From the NCBI GenBank assembly GCA_005880175.1, contig VBJR01000037.1:4049-10914 (forward strand): DNA of 6,866 nt, given 5' to 3'. How positions within the stretch are numbered: position 1 is the stretch's first letter; each line of letters opens with the position of its first letter. Made by a program: the position numbers and the translations under genes. The stretch comes from Chloroflexota bacterium. Lineage in GTDB: Bacteria > Chloroflexota > Dormibacteria > Dormibacterales > Dormibacteraceae. Shown here one piece after another: positions 1 to 6,866 of the stretch. The notes beneath the pieces were generated by a model, which had not been told where the DNA came from, did not search any database, and was given only the letters and a program-made list of their open reading frames with translations.

Positions 1-745
1 CGACCCGGCCGTCTCGCCGCCGGTCACCGCCACACCCGCCGACAGCACGCGGTGGGTGGGCAGGACCACGAGCCCCGGGTCGGCCAGGTCCGTGAGCAAC
101 GCGAGCGTGAAGCGGGCCGCGGCGTCCGGTCCCGCGTCCACCTCCTGCGCGTGCGCCAGCGTGGTCTCGTAGCGATGGTGGCCGTCCGCGATGAGGACGG
201 AGCGCTCGGCGAGGTGGCCGCTCACGCTCGCCAGCCAGGCCGGATCGGTGACCCGGCGCAGCGAGTGGCGCTCGCCGCAGAACGTGAACGTCCGCTCCTC
301 GCCGGCCGGGGCCGCCTCCAGCAGCGGGCGCAGAGCCTCGGCGAGGAACCAGAGCGGCTCCAGGGACGCCTCCGTGGCGCGGAGCAGCGCCAGGCGGTCC
401 TCCTTGGGACCGCGGTGGGTGCGCTCGTGGGGCAGGACCACGCGGTCGGCGTACGGCACCAGCCGGAGGACCGCGATCACGTCCAGCCGCACCAGGCCGT
501 CCACCTCGGTGCGGTGCACGTACATCGCCGGCTCGGCGTCCCGGACCAGCACGCCCTCCGCGATCCAGTCGTCGAGGCGGCCGGCCGCGCTGAAGTAGTC
601 GGTGCCCGGTCGCGTCAGCCACACGACGTTGTGCCGCGAGCGGGCGCGGTACTCGGCGACCTGTTGGTCGCTGAGCACGTCGTAGGGCGGGGCGACCACC
701 TCGTCCAGCGGCTCCGCGTAGCGCAGGCCGTGGAATGGTCGGACG

Positions 746-753
<8 letters not shown>
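1..753 (-). CDS. DUF1015 family protein (3' end beyond window)
   Basis: The first 251 residues are visible without a stop; the C-terminal part lies beyond the left edge (family members are usually about 400 residues). Hallmarks of DUF1015 are APPYDV at residues 21-26, RTHRGPKEDRL at 111-121, IADGHHRYET at 188-197 and PTHRVL at 232-237. No signal peptide or membrane segment is seen, so it should be cytosolic. The start is GTG at 753, which overlaps the serA stop by 8 bases and gives VADVRPFHGLRY, a typical family N-terminus; an independent Shine-Dalgarno is weak, so translational coupling to serA is likely. The biochemical function is not established. From memory, DUF1015 genes often accompany serA and an aminotransferase in bacteria, which suggests a role in serine or phosphoserine metabolism. 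The DGHHR core resembles the motif of ParB/SerK-like serine kinases; a kinase role is inference only. Confidence 0.9.
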
Positions 754-2322
<1,569 letters not shown>

Positions 2323-2323
<1 letters not shown>

Positions 2324-3486
2324 CAGACCGCCGTGCCGACCGTCTCCTCGGCCAGGTGCGGGGTCGCGGCCGCCAGCGCGCGACCGTCGGCCGGGGCGAT
2401 GTCCAGCTCCTCCAGCGCCCGCTCCATGGCCCAGAGCACCTGCACCAGGTCGCCGTCCGTGACCGCGCCCAGGTGGCCGACCCGGAGCATCTTGCCGGTC
2501 ATCTTGCCCTGGCCGCCGGCGATCACCACGCCGTACTTCGTGCGCAGGAGCTTGCGGAACGCGGAGACGTCGAGGCCGGCCATCGGCAGCGCGCTGGTCA
2601 CCGTCGCCGAGCGGTAGCCCTCGGCCGCGAACAGCATCAACCCGAGCGCGTTCAGGCCGGCCTCGGTCGCGTCCGCGAGGCGGCGATGGCGGGCGTAGAC
2701 GTTCTCCAGGCCCTCCTCGTCCATCATGCGGATGCCCTCCTGGACGGCGTAGAGCACGCTCACCGCCGGCGTCCAGGGCGTCGATCCCGCCTGGGCGTTC
2801 TTCTTGGCCTGCCGCCAGTCGAAGTAGAAGCGCGGCGACCGGCAGCGCTCCGACAGCTCCCAGGCCCGCTCGTTGACCGTCACGAACGCGATGCCGGGAG
2901 GCGCCATCCAGCCCTTCTGGCTGGCGCTGACGGCCACGTCCACGCCGAGCTCGTCCACGCCGATCCGCATCGAGCTGACCGACGAGACGCCGTCCACCGC
3001 CACGACGCGACCGGCGTCGTGGGCGACCCGGACCAGGCCCGGCAGGCCGTTGGCGACCCCGGTGGACGTCTCGTTGTGGGTCAGGAGCACGACGCGCGCC
3101 TGCGGGTGCGAGGCGAGCACCTCCGCCAGGTCGGCGGGATCGACCGGCTGGCCCCACTCCGCCTCCAGGCGGACGACGTTGGCCCCGTAGGCCGCTGCCA
3201 TGCCGGCGAACCGCTCGCCGAAGTTGCCGCACATGGCCGCGACGACCTCGTCGCCCGGCGACACCAGGTTGGCGATCGCGGACTCCAGGCCGCCGCTGCC
3301 GGACGCGGTGAGCACCAGCAGGTCGGCGCTGGTCTCGAACACGCGCCGGGCGCCCTCGGTGACGTCGGCCAGCAGCTCCGCGAACTCCGGCCCGCGATGG
3401 TCGATCATCGGCCGGCTCGCCGCCCGGACCACCCGGTCGGGGAGCGGCGTCGGGCCGGGGATGCGGAGCTGTTGCTGGTAGATCAT
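2323..3486 (-). CDS. Class V PLP-dependent aminotransferase (alanine/serine-glyoxylate type), probable serine-pathway transaminase
   Basis: This 387-residue fold-type I PLP enzyme is close to the usual family length. It opens with the LRIPGPTPLPDRV signature (8-20) and HRGPEF (30-35). The phosphate-binding loop is ASGSGG (61-66). Asp165 in AVDGVSS should contact the PLP pyridine nitrogen, Lys191 in SASQKGW should form the Schiff base, and Arg335 in LRVGHLG is the likely substrate-carboxylate ligand. The family includes alanine-glyoxylate, serine-glyoxylate and serine-pyruvate aminotransferases. Placement directly before serA, with a one-base overlap, suggests that it transaminates 3-phosphohydroxypyruvate or makes serine in place of a classical SerC; this is inference. 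The ATG at 3486 is preceded by GAGGA about four bases upstream. It is the first gene of the serine cluster, 76 bases after rpsR, with a strong palindrome in between. Exact substrate specificity cannot be read from the sequence. Confidence 0.92.
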
Positions 3487-3491
3487 GAGTT

Positions 3492-3495
3492 CCTC
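3492..3495 (-). promoter_or_regulatory. Shine-Dalgarno of the aminotransferase gene
   Basis: GAGG followed by AACTC and the ATG at 3486 (five-base spacing). It lies immediately downstream of the C/G-rich palindrome in the direction of transcription and supports the chosen start. Confidence 0.6.
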
Positions 3496-3498
3496 GCT

Positions 3499-3547
3499 TC
3501 CCCCCGGGCTCCCTCCCCCCGGTCGGGGGAGGGTTGGCGTGGGGGGA
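3499..3547. repeat. C/G-rich nested palindrome between rpsR and the serine cluster (REP-like or terminator-like)
   Basis: A perfect 9-bp inverted repeat, CCCTCCCCC (3511-3519) and GGGGGAGGG (3525-3533), encloses a five-base loop. Outer arms TCCCCCC (3499-3505) and GGGGGGA (3541-3547) form a second, 7-bp level of pairing around it. No T-tract follows on either strand, so it is not a classical rho-independent terminator. It could slow or end transcription coming from rpsR, or it could be one copy of a dispersed intergenic palindrome family. A single window cannot show whether it is repeated in the genome. Confidence 0.6.
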
Positions 3548-3562
3548 TCAAAATCTTCCTGG

Positions 3563-3817
3563 CTAACGCTGGGTGTCGGTCGTGAACGGCAGCAGTGCGA
3601 TCGAGCGCGCCCGCTTCAGCGCGTGGGTCAGCGGCCGCTGGTGCTTGGCGCACGTGCCGGTGATGCGGCGGGGCAGGATCTTGCCGCGCTCCGACAGGAA
3701 CCGGCGGAGGCGGCTGACCTCCTTGTAGTCGATGTAGTCGATGCGCTCGACGCAGAACGCGCAGACCTTGCGATTGGATCGCTTCGGCCGGCCGTCCCTT
3801 CGATCCATCGGTGGCAC
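3563..3817 (-). CDS. rpsR: 30S ribosomal protein bS18, zinc-binding (C+) type
   Basis: bS18 sits on the platform of the small ribosomal subunit and pairs with bS6. The core motifs [34 protein letters not shown] and ALLPFT are unmistakable. Two CxxC/CxxH pairs (Cys16, Cys19, Cys53 and His56, counted from the internal ATG at 3808) mark the zinc-ribbon C+ form. The start is ambiguous. AAGGAG at 3828-3833 lies 10 bases before an in-frame GTG at 3817 but 19 bases before the ATG at 3808, so GTG is preferred (84 residues, beginning MPPMDRR); ATG would give 81 residues. The Shine-Dalgarno overlaps the ssb stop codon, so the gene follows ssb by only 14 bases and belongs to the rpsF-ssb-rpsR operon. 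No rplI follows. Confidence 0.95.
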   Translation of the reverse strand: MPPMDRRDGRPKRSNRKVCAFCVERIDYIDYKEVSRLRRFLSERGKILPRRITGTCAKHQRPLTHALKRARSIALLPFTTDTQR

Positions 3818-3831
3818 TTTCTCGCTTCTCC

Positions 3832-4281
3832 TTAGAACGGGATGTCGTCGGGGTCGACGTCGCGGACACCGGCGCCGGGGTCGTCGGGGGGCGGGGGCGC
3901 CTCCTCGCCGGCCATGCCCCCACCGCCGCCGCCGCTCCTGGAGTCCAGGAACTGCACGTCGTTGGCGACCACTTCCGTCGTCCGGCGCTTCTGGCCGTCC
4001 TGCCCCTCCCAGGAGCGGGTCTGGAGGCGGCCCTCCACGTAGACGAGGGAGCCCTTCCGCGTGTACTGAGCGACCAGCTCGGCCAGGCTCCGCTTGCCGA
4101 TGTTCCAGGCCACGATGTTGTGGTAGTCGGTGAACTCGCGCCGCTCGCCGCCGTCGCCGCCGGACTGCCAGCGGTTGGTGGCGATGCTGAAGGACGTCAC
4201 GGGCTGCCCGCTCGGCGTGTACCGCATCTCGGGGTCGCGCGTGAGCCGGCCGATCAGCATGACCTTGTTGAGGTTGCTCAT
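3832..4281 (-). CDS. ssb: Single-stranded DNA-binding protein
   Basis: SSB coats single-stranded DNA during replication, repair and recombination and recruits partners through its acidic C-terminal tip. The 149-residue protein has one OB-fold at about residues 1-112, beginning [18 protein letters not shown]. Trp38, Trp59 (in HNIVAW) and Trp91 are candidate base-stacking residues. A glycine-rich stretch (117-122) and a proline/acidic linker lead to the canonical C-terminal tip DDIPF (145-149). The length is somewhat shorter than the roughly 165-180 residues common in actinobacteria because the disordered linker is short. The ATG at 4281 overlaps the rpsF stop as ATGA, indicating translational coupling. 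Its place between rpsF and rpsR is the widely conserved bacterial order, which supports this being the main housekeeping SSB rather than a competence or plasmid paralogue. Confidence 0.97.
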   Translation of the reverse strand: MSNLNKVMLIGRLTRDPEMRYTPSGQPVTSFSIATNRWQSGGDGGERREFTDYHNIVAWNIGKRSLAELVAQYTRKGSLVYVEGRLQTRSWEGQDGQKRRTTEVVANDVQFLDSRSGGGGGGMAGEEAPPPPDDPGAGVRDVDPDDIPF

Positions 4282-4679
4282 GTCGGGTTCGCCTCCCGCG
4301 CACCCTCGGCCACGCCCGCCGGCACCGGCTGAGGCGCCGGCGCCTCCTCCGCCTGCGGCTGGGCCTTCTGCTTGGTGCGCCGGGGCTTGATGTCCGGCTT
4401 GCGGACGACCAGGTGGCGGAAGACGGTGTCGGAGATCTTGAGGGTGCCTTCCAGCTCGGGCACGCGCGCGGGATCGATCTGGAAGTCGGTGAGGACGTAC
4501 TGGCCCTCGCGGAGGTGCCGGACCTCGTACGCGAGGCGCCGGCGGCCCCAGACGTCGGTCTTCTGGACGGCGCCGCCGAGGCTCTCGATCAGCTGGTTGA
4601 CGGTCGCGTTCGCCGCAGCCAGCTGCTCTTCGTCGAGCTCCGGGCGGACGATATACAGGATTTCATAGTCCCTGAGCAA
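4278..4679 (-). CDS. rpsF: 30S ribosomal protein bS6, with C-terminal extension
   Basis: bS6 binds 16S rRNA together with bS18 on the small-subunit platform. The ferredoxin-like core spans about residues 1-95 and includes [29 protein letters not shown] and FRHLVVRK. A basic segment (97-106) and a low-complexity Ala/Pro/Glu tail (107-133) follow; tails of variable length and charge are common in this family. The total of 133 residues is therefore longer than the minimal protein. The start is TTG at 4679, chosen because AGGAG (4688-4692) lies exactly 8 bases upstream and no in-frame ATG or GTG exists nearby. It is the first gene of the rpsF-ssb-rpsR operon and is transcribed divergently from the histidine-rich membrane protein gene. 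Confidence 0.96.
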   Translation of the reverse strand: MLRDYEILYIVRPELDEEQLAAANATVNQLIESLGGAVQKTDVWGRRRLAYEVRHLREGQYVLTDFQIDPARVPELEGTLKISDTVFRHLVVRKPDIKPRRTKQKAQPQAEEAPAPQPVPAGVAEGAREANPT

Positions 4680-4781
4680 AGGGTGGTCTCCTCTCTATGG
4701 GATCAGGCCCCGACATGGCGCGAGAAGACGGCCGGCGGGACCAGAAAGGACCGCTGTATTTTATGGCAGACGGAGGGAAGC
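4680..4781. promoter_or_regulatory. Divergent promoter region between rpsF and the membrane protein gene
   Basis: This 102-base gap separates two divergently oriented genes, so it must hold promoters for both unless either is read from farther away. It contains an A/T-rich island (TGTATTTTATGG, 4755-4766) that stands out in very G/C-rich surroundings. TATTTT (4757-4762) could be a -10 for the rightward gene, and on the other strand TAAAAT (4763-4758) is a five-of-six match to the -10 consensus for rpsF. No convincing -35 is seen in either direction. The two Shine-Dalgarno sequences are AGGAG at 4688-4692 (minus) and GGAGG at 4772-4776 (plus). Confidence 0.35.
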
Positions 4782-5432
4782 TTGCCCAAGACCACAGCTC
4801 GACCGAAGACCAAGGCGGGTCAGAAGAACGCCCAGAAGCGTCCGACGCCGAAGCGCCGCGAGTGGCCGGTAATGCCGCTCACGGTGGGCGGCGTGTTCAC
4901 CGTGATCTTCGTCGCGCTCATCGTGGCCTACTACATCGCGTCCCGTGGGCCCGGCGGCGTCAACGGCCAGCCGGTCGCGAACATCAAGTGCGACAGCGGC
5001 GAGCAGCTGGCGGTCCACTACCACGCCCACCTGACGATCATGTACCGGGGCACGCCGGTCTCGATCCCGGCCAACACGGGCATCCTGAGCAACCAGAACT
5101 GCTTCTACTGGATGCACACGCACACGACGTCGGGCATCATCCACATCGAGGCGCCGAAGGACTCGGCCAACCGGGGGTTCACGGTCGGCGACTTCTTCCA
5201 GATCTGGAACCAGCCGCTGAGCAAGCAGAAGGTGGCCACGTTCACCGTCGGCAGGGGCGACCAGCTCAAGATGTGGGTGGACGGCAAGCCGTACACGGGC
5301 GACCCGGCGAAGATCGTGCTGAAGTCGCACACCCAGGTGGTCATCGAGATCGGCCCGCCGTTCACCGACCCGCCCCCGACGTTCGACTGGACGTCCTCGG
5401 ACGCGACGTCGGAGGCCGGCACGTCGGGGTAG
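4782..5432 (+). CDS. Uncharacterised single-pass membrane protein with histidine-rich extracytoplasmic domain
   Basis: The 216-residue protein has a strongly basic N-terminus (residues 1-28, many Lys/Arg). One hydrophobic segment at about 31-53 follows, then a large soluble domain. The positive-inside rule places the domain outside the membrane. The domain carries HYHAH (His79, 81, 83), CFYWMHTH (Cys107, His112, His114) and GIIHIEAP (His121), plus Cys70 and His183. HxHxH and HxH spacing on apparent beta strands looks like a metal site, possibly for copper or zinc, and Cys70/Cys107 could be a disulfide or ligands; both are inference. FTVGDFFQIW (133-142) and a Pro/Ser/Thr-rich tail (191-216) follow. 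I recall similar unnamed proteins in Chloroflexota and actinobacteria but know no assigned function. The start is TTG at 4782, with GGAGG five bases upstream; it fits the Lys-rich cytoplasmic tail. It stands alone, divergent from rpsF and convergent with the regulator. Confidence 0.85.
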   Translation: MPKTTARPKTKAGQKNAQKRPTPKRREWPVMPLTVGGVFTVIFVALIVAYYIASRGPGGVNGQPVANIKCDSGEQLAVHYHAHLTIMYRGTPVSIPANTGILSNQNCFYWMHTHTTSGIIHIEAPKDSANRGFTVGDFFQIWNQPLSKQKVATFTVGRGDQLKMWVDGKPYTGDPAKIVLKSHTQVVIEIGPPFTDPPPTFDWTSSDATSEAGTSG

Positions 5433-5467
5433 GCTCTCCGCGGCGCGGGAGTCGCACGTCGGTGTGC

Positions 5468-5514
5468 GTGCGGTTCCCGCCGCCTGGGAACCGCACATCG
5501 GTCCAGATGTGCGG
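5468..5514. terminator. Two overlapping alternative hairpins in the convergent gap, probable bidirectional terminator
   Basis: Hairpin one pairs GTGCGGTTCCC (5468-5478) with GGGAACCGCAC (5486-5496), 11 perfect base pairs around a seven-base loop. Hairpin two pairs CCGCACATC (5491-5499) with GATGTGCGG (5506-5514), 9 perfect base pairs around a six-base loop. CCGCAC (5491-5496) is shared, so only one can form fully at a time. The element fills most of the 94-base gap between two convergent genes, the expected place for termination of both. No U-tract is present on either strand, which is often the case in high-GC actinobacteria. Confidence 0.65.
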
Positions 5515-5526
5515 AATGGGGTCCGG

Positions 5527-6195
5527 CTACTCGTCTTCTTCGGGGTCGGGCTCCGGGGTCGCGCCGTCGGACGGCTCGGCCTCGCGCAGGATGCGCGCCG
5601 CCCGGTAGTGCTCCAGGGCCAGGTCGCGCTGGCCCTCGCGCAGGGCGCGGTCGGCCAGGCGCAGGTGCGCCGGCGCGTCGCGCGAGACCCGGCGTCCCGT
5701 CCTCACCTCGCGGAGCCGGCGCAGCCGGTCCCGGTCCTCGTGCTTGCGCAGCAGCGGCTCCTCGGCGTCCAGCAGGCGCGTCGCCTCCTCCACGCGGCCC
5801 AGCGCGCGCAGTGCCTCCGCCGCGCACAGCCGCGCGTCGCTGCCCAGCGTCATCCGCTCCTGCAGGGCCGGCTCCACCAGCGCGTACGCCCGCTTCGGGT
5901 TGCCCTGGAGGAGCGCCAGCCGCGCCCGCTCGACCGCCAGCTCCAGGTCCATGACGCGCACCGAGCCATCGACGAGGTAGTCGACCGGCGCGCCCAGCCT
6001 GCTCGCGATGACCCGCAGCAGGCGCGTGGAGGGCATGCTGCGGCCCATCTCGACCTGGTTGAGGAATGCGCGGGTGAAGTCCTGTCCGGCGACCTGGGCG
6101 AGCGTCATACCGCGCTCCTGGCGGAGCCGCCGGATCCGCTGCCCCAGGGTCTCCTCGCCGTCCGTTCCGGAGGTCCTAGCCTCGTTGTTGTGGAT
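5527..6195 (-). CDS. Helix-turn-helix (XRE-type) regulator with TPR-like helical C-terminal half; start uncertain
   Basis: An XRE-type DNA-binding domain begins at GQRIRRLRQERGMTLAQVAG and continues through TRAFLNQVEMGRSMPSTR to VDYLVDG, about 60 residues. A helix-rich, Ala/Leu/Arg-rich region of about 125 residues follows, with TPR-like pieces (for example DARLCAAEALRALGRVEEA and AHLRLADRALREGQ), then an acidic tail ending DPEEDE. It is probably a cytosolic DNA-binding regulator whose targets are unknown. The start is problematic. The nearest in-frame canonical codon before the domain is GTG at 6267, but it has no Shine-Dalgarno and the stretch after it lacks the usual G/C third positions. 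The only in-frame ATG (6108) would cut into the DNA-binding domain. I place the start provisionally at ATC 6195, where AGGAG lies five bases upstream. CTG at 6147, behind GAGGAG, is another option and gives 206 residues. Confidence 0.8.
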   Translation of the reverse strand: MHNNEARTSGTDGEETLGQRIRRLRQERGMTLAQVAGQDFTRAFLNQVEMGRSMPSTRLLRVIASRLGAPVDYLVDGSVRVMDLELAVERARLALLQGNPKRAYALVEPALQERMTLGSDARLCAAEALRALGRVEEATRLLDAEEPLLRKHEDRDRLRRLREVRTGRRVSRDAPAHLRLADRALREGQRDLALEHYRAARILREAEPSDGATPEPDPEEDE

Positions 6196-6280
6196 ATCTA
6201 CTCCTCGAAATCGCAGGTTCTCCCGGTTTGTGCACGGATTATCCCCAACCTGTGCGGACAGCGCCACAACTGCGTCACAA
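6189..6280 (-). promoter_or_regulatory. Putative promoter/operator region of the HTH regulator gene
   Basis: Between the M24 stop (6297) and the regulator, the sequence is richer in A/T and looks non-coding. In transcription direction it shows two adjacent 11-base repeats, TTGTGACGCAG (6280-6270) and TTGTGGCGCTG (6269-6259), matching at 9 of 11 positions. Next comes an imperfect palindrome CTGTCCGCACAG (6261-6250) and a -10-like GATAAT (6243-6238), then AGGAG (6205-6201). No good -35 is seen at standard spacing, which would fit an activator-dependent or autoregulated promoter; this is inference. Confidence 0.35.
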
Positions 6281-6296
6281 TCCGAGCCCTCCGGAG

Positions 6297-6866
6297 CTAC
6301 AGGTAATCGGCGGGGTCGAGACTGCGGGGAAGCGTCGTGAAGTTCCGGAAGCCGTCGGCGATGACGATGCCGGTGTCCTCGACGCGCACGCCGCCGAGGC
6401 CGGACTCGTACAGACCCGGCTCGACCGTGACCACGTCGCCGGCCAGCAGCGGGTAGTCGAGGTCCCGCAGCTGCGGACCCTCGTGGACCTCCAGGCCGAC
6501 CCCGTGCCCGGTCGAGTGGATCATCCGCGGGCCGTTCACGTCGCCCTCGAAGCCCTTCGTCACGGTGCCGAACCCCCGCTCCACCAGCCGCCGGCACACG
6601 GCGCGGTGGACGTCGCGGCCGTTCGCGCCCGCGCGCAGCAGGCCCTCGGCGACGTCCAGCGCCTCCACGCACGCCTCGTGCATGCGCCGGACCTGCTCCG
6701 ACGCCTGGCCCGCGACCACCGTCCGGGTCAGGTCGCCGTGGTAGTGCGACGACATCCCCATCGGGAAGATGTCGATGATGACCGGCGCGCCGGCCCGGAT
6801 CGGCCCGGCGCCGCGGAAGTGCGGCAGCGCGCACTCGGGTGAGCCCGCGATGATCATCTCGCCGGA
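6297..6866 (-). CDS. M24-family metallopeptidase, Xaa-Pro aminopeptidase/dipeptidase-like (5' end beyond window)
   Basis: The visible 189 C-terminal residues are most of a pita-bread catalytic domain; the N-terminus lies beyond the right edge. The reading frame is open to the edge, so the ATG at 6857 is probably internal. All five dinuclear-metal ligands of the family are recognisable, numbering from the first visible codon: Asp32 in IIDIFP, Asp45 in GDLTRT, His121 in STGHGVG, Glu149 in VEPGLY and Glu163 in RVEDTG. His117 and His128, typical of the proline-peptidase branch, are also present. The spacing between the two Asp ligands (13 residues, with MGMSSHYH between) is slightly longer than the common 11. 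The enzyme should be a cytosolic peptidase acting on peptides with proline at position two, but family members also include creatinase-like hydrolases, so the substrate is not certain. It ends TAG at 6297, upstream of the regulator on the same strand. Confidence 0.9.
   Translation of the reverse strand, partial: SGEMIIAGSPECALPHFRGAGPIRAGAPVIIDIFPMGMSSHYHGDLTRTVVAGQASEQVRRMHEACVEALDVAEGLLRAGANGRDVHRAVCRRLVERGFGTVTKGFEGDVNGPRMIHSTGHGVGLEVHEGPQLRDLDYPLLAGDVVTVEPGLYESGLGGVRVEDTGIVIADGFRNFTTLPRSLDPADYL

Noticed and set aside
4697..5608. An overlapping plus-strand frame with an ATG and 303 codons across the membrane protein gene.
   Set aside because: Its translation is Arg/His/Gly-rich with no domain, and it runs through the convergent hairpins. 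The frame starting at TTG 4782 has a membrane segment, conserved-looking motifs and a good Shine-Dalgarno.
6176..6235. A 19-codon minus-strand reading frame starting at GTG 6235 in the leader of the HTH gene, as a possible upstream peptide.
   Set aside because: It has no Shine-Dalgarno, lies too close to the -10-like box to be a convincing leaderless start, and has no recognisable attenuation feature.
6189..6280. Possible replication origin because of DnaA-box-like sequences and the nearby ssb cluster.
   Set aside because: Only two imperfect boxes, no large gene-free region, no long A/T unwinding tract, and no dnaA, dnaN or parAB genes in the window.
5527..6834. A 435-codon minus-strand frame suggesting a long HTH protein reaching into the M24 gene.
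   Set aside because: The upstream part is an alternative frame of the M24 peptidase, whose own frame has all metal ligands; the HTH gene must begin downstream of 6297.

Overview
This is a high-GC window with very strong G/C preference at third codon positions and several GTG or TTG starts. The protein families suggest a high-GC Gram-positive-related lineage, either Actinomycetota (for example Thermoleophilia-like) or a high-GC Chloroflexota-type group. No rRNA, tRNA or marker phylogeny is available, so placement below this level is inference. The region looks chromosomal and housekeeping: there are no transposases, integrases, phage genes, tRNA genes or CRISPR arrays.

Layout from left to right. 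Positions 1-3486, minus strand, hold a tightly coupled serine-biosynthesis cluster. In transcription order it is a class V PLP aminotransferase, a long-form D-3-phosphoglycerate dehydrogenase (serA), and a DUF1015 protein cut by the left window edge. The joins overlap by 1 and 8 bases. A C/G-rich palindrome at 3499-3547 lies between this cluster and rpsR. Positions 3563-4679, minus strand, hold rpsF-ssb-rpsR, a classic ribosomal protein/SSB operon, but without rplI behind rpsR.

A 102-base gap separates rpsF from a divergent plus-strand gene (4782-5432). Both genes start with TTG and have good Shine-Dalgarno sequences. The plus-strand gene encodes an uncharacterised single-pass membrane protein whose extracytoplasmic domain carries two histidine clusters. 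It converges on a minus-strand helix-turn-helix/TPR-like regulator, and the 94-base gap between them contains two overlapping, mutually exclusive hairpins that probably terminate transcription. The regulator has no convincing canonical start codon. Its upstream region holds a tandem 11-bp repeat, an imperfect palindrome and a -10-like box. The right edge cuts an M24-family metallopeptidase (Xaa-Pro dipeptidase-like).

How the genes work together: SerA oxidises 3-phosphoglycerate and the aminotransferase can plausibly supply the transamination step to phosphoserine or serine. DUF1015 is translationally linked to them, and its DGHHR motif resembles that of ParB/SerK-type free-serine kinases, which is the most testable functional lead here. 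The other strong lead is the histidine-rich membrane protein, a possible metal-binding surface protein of unknown role.
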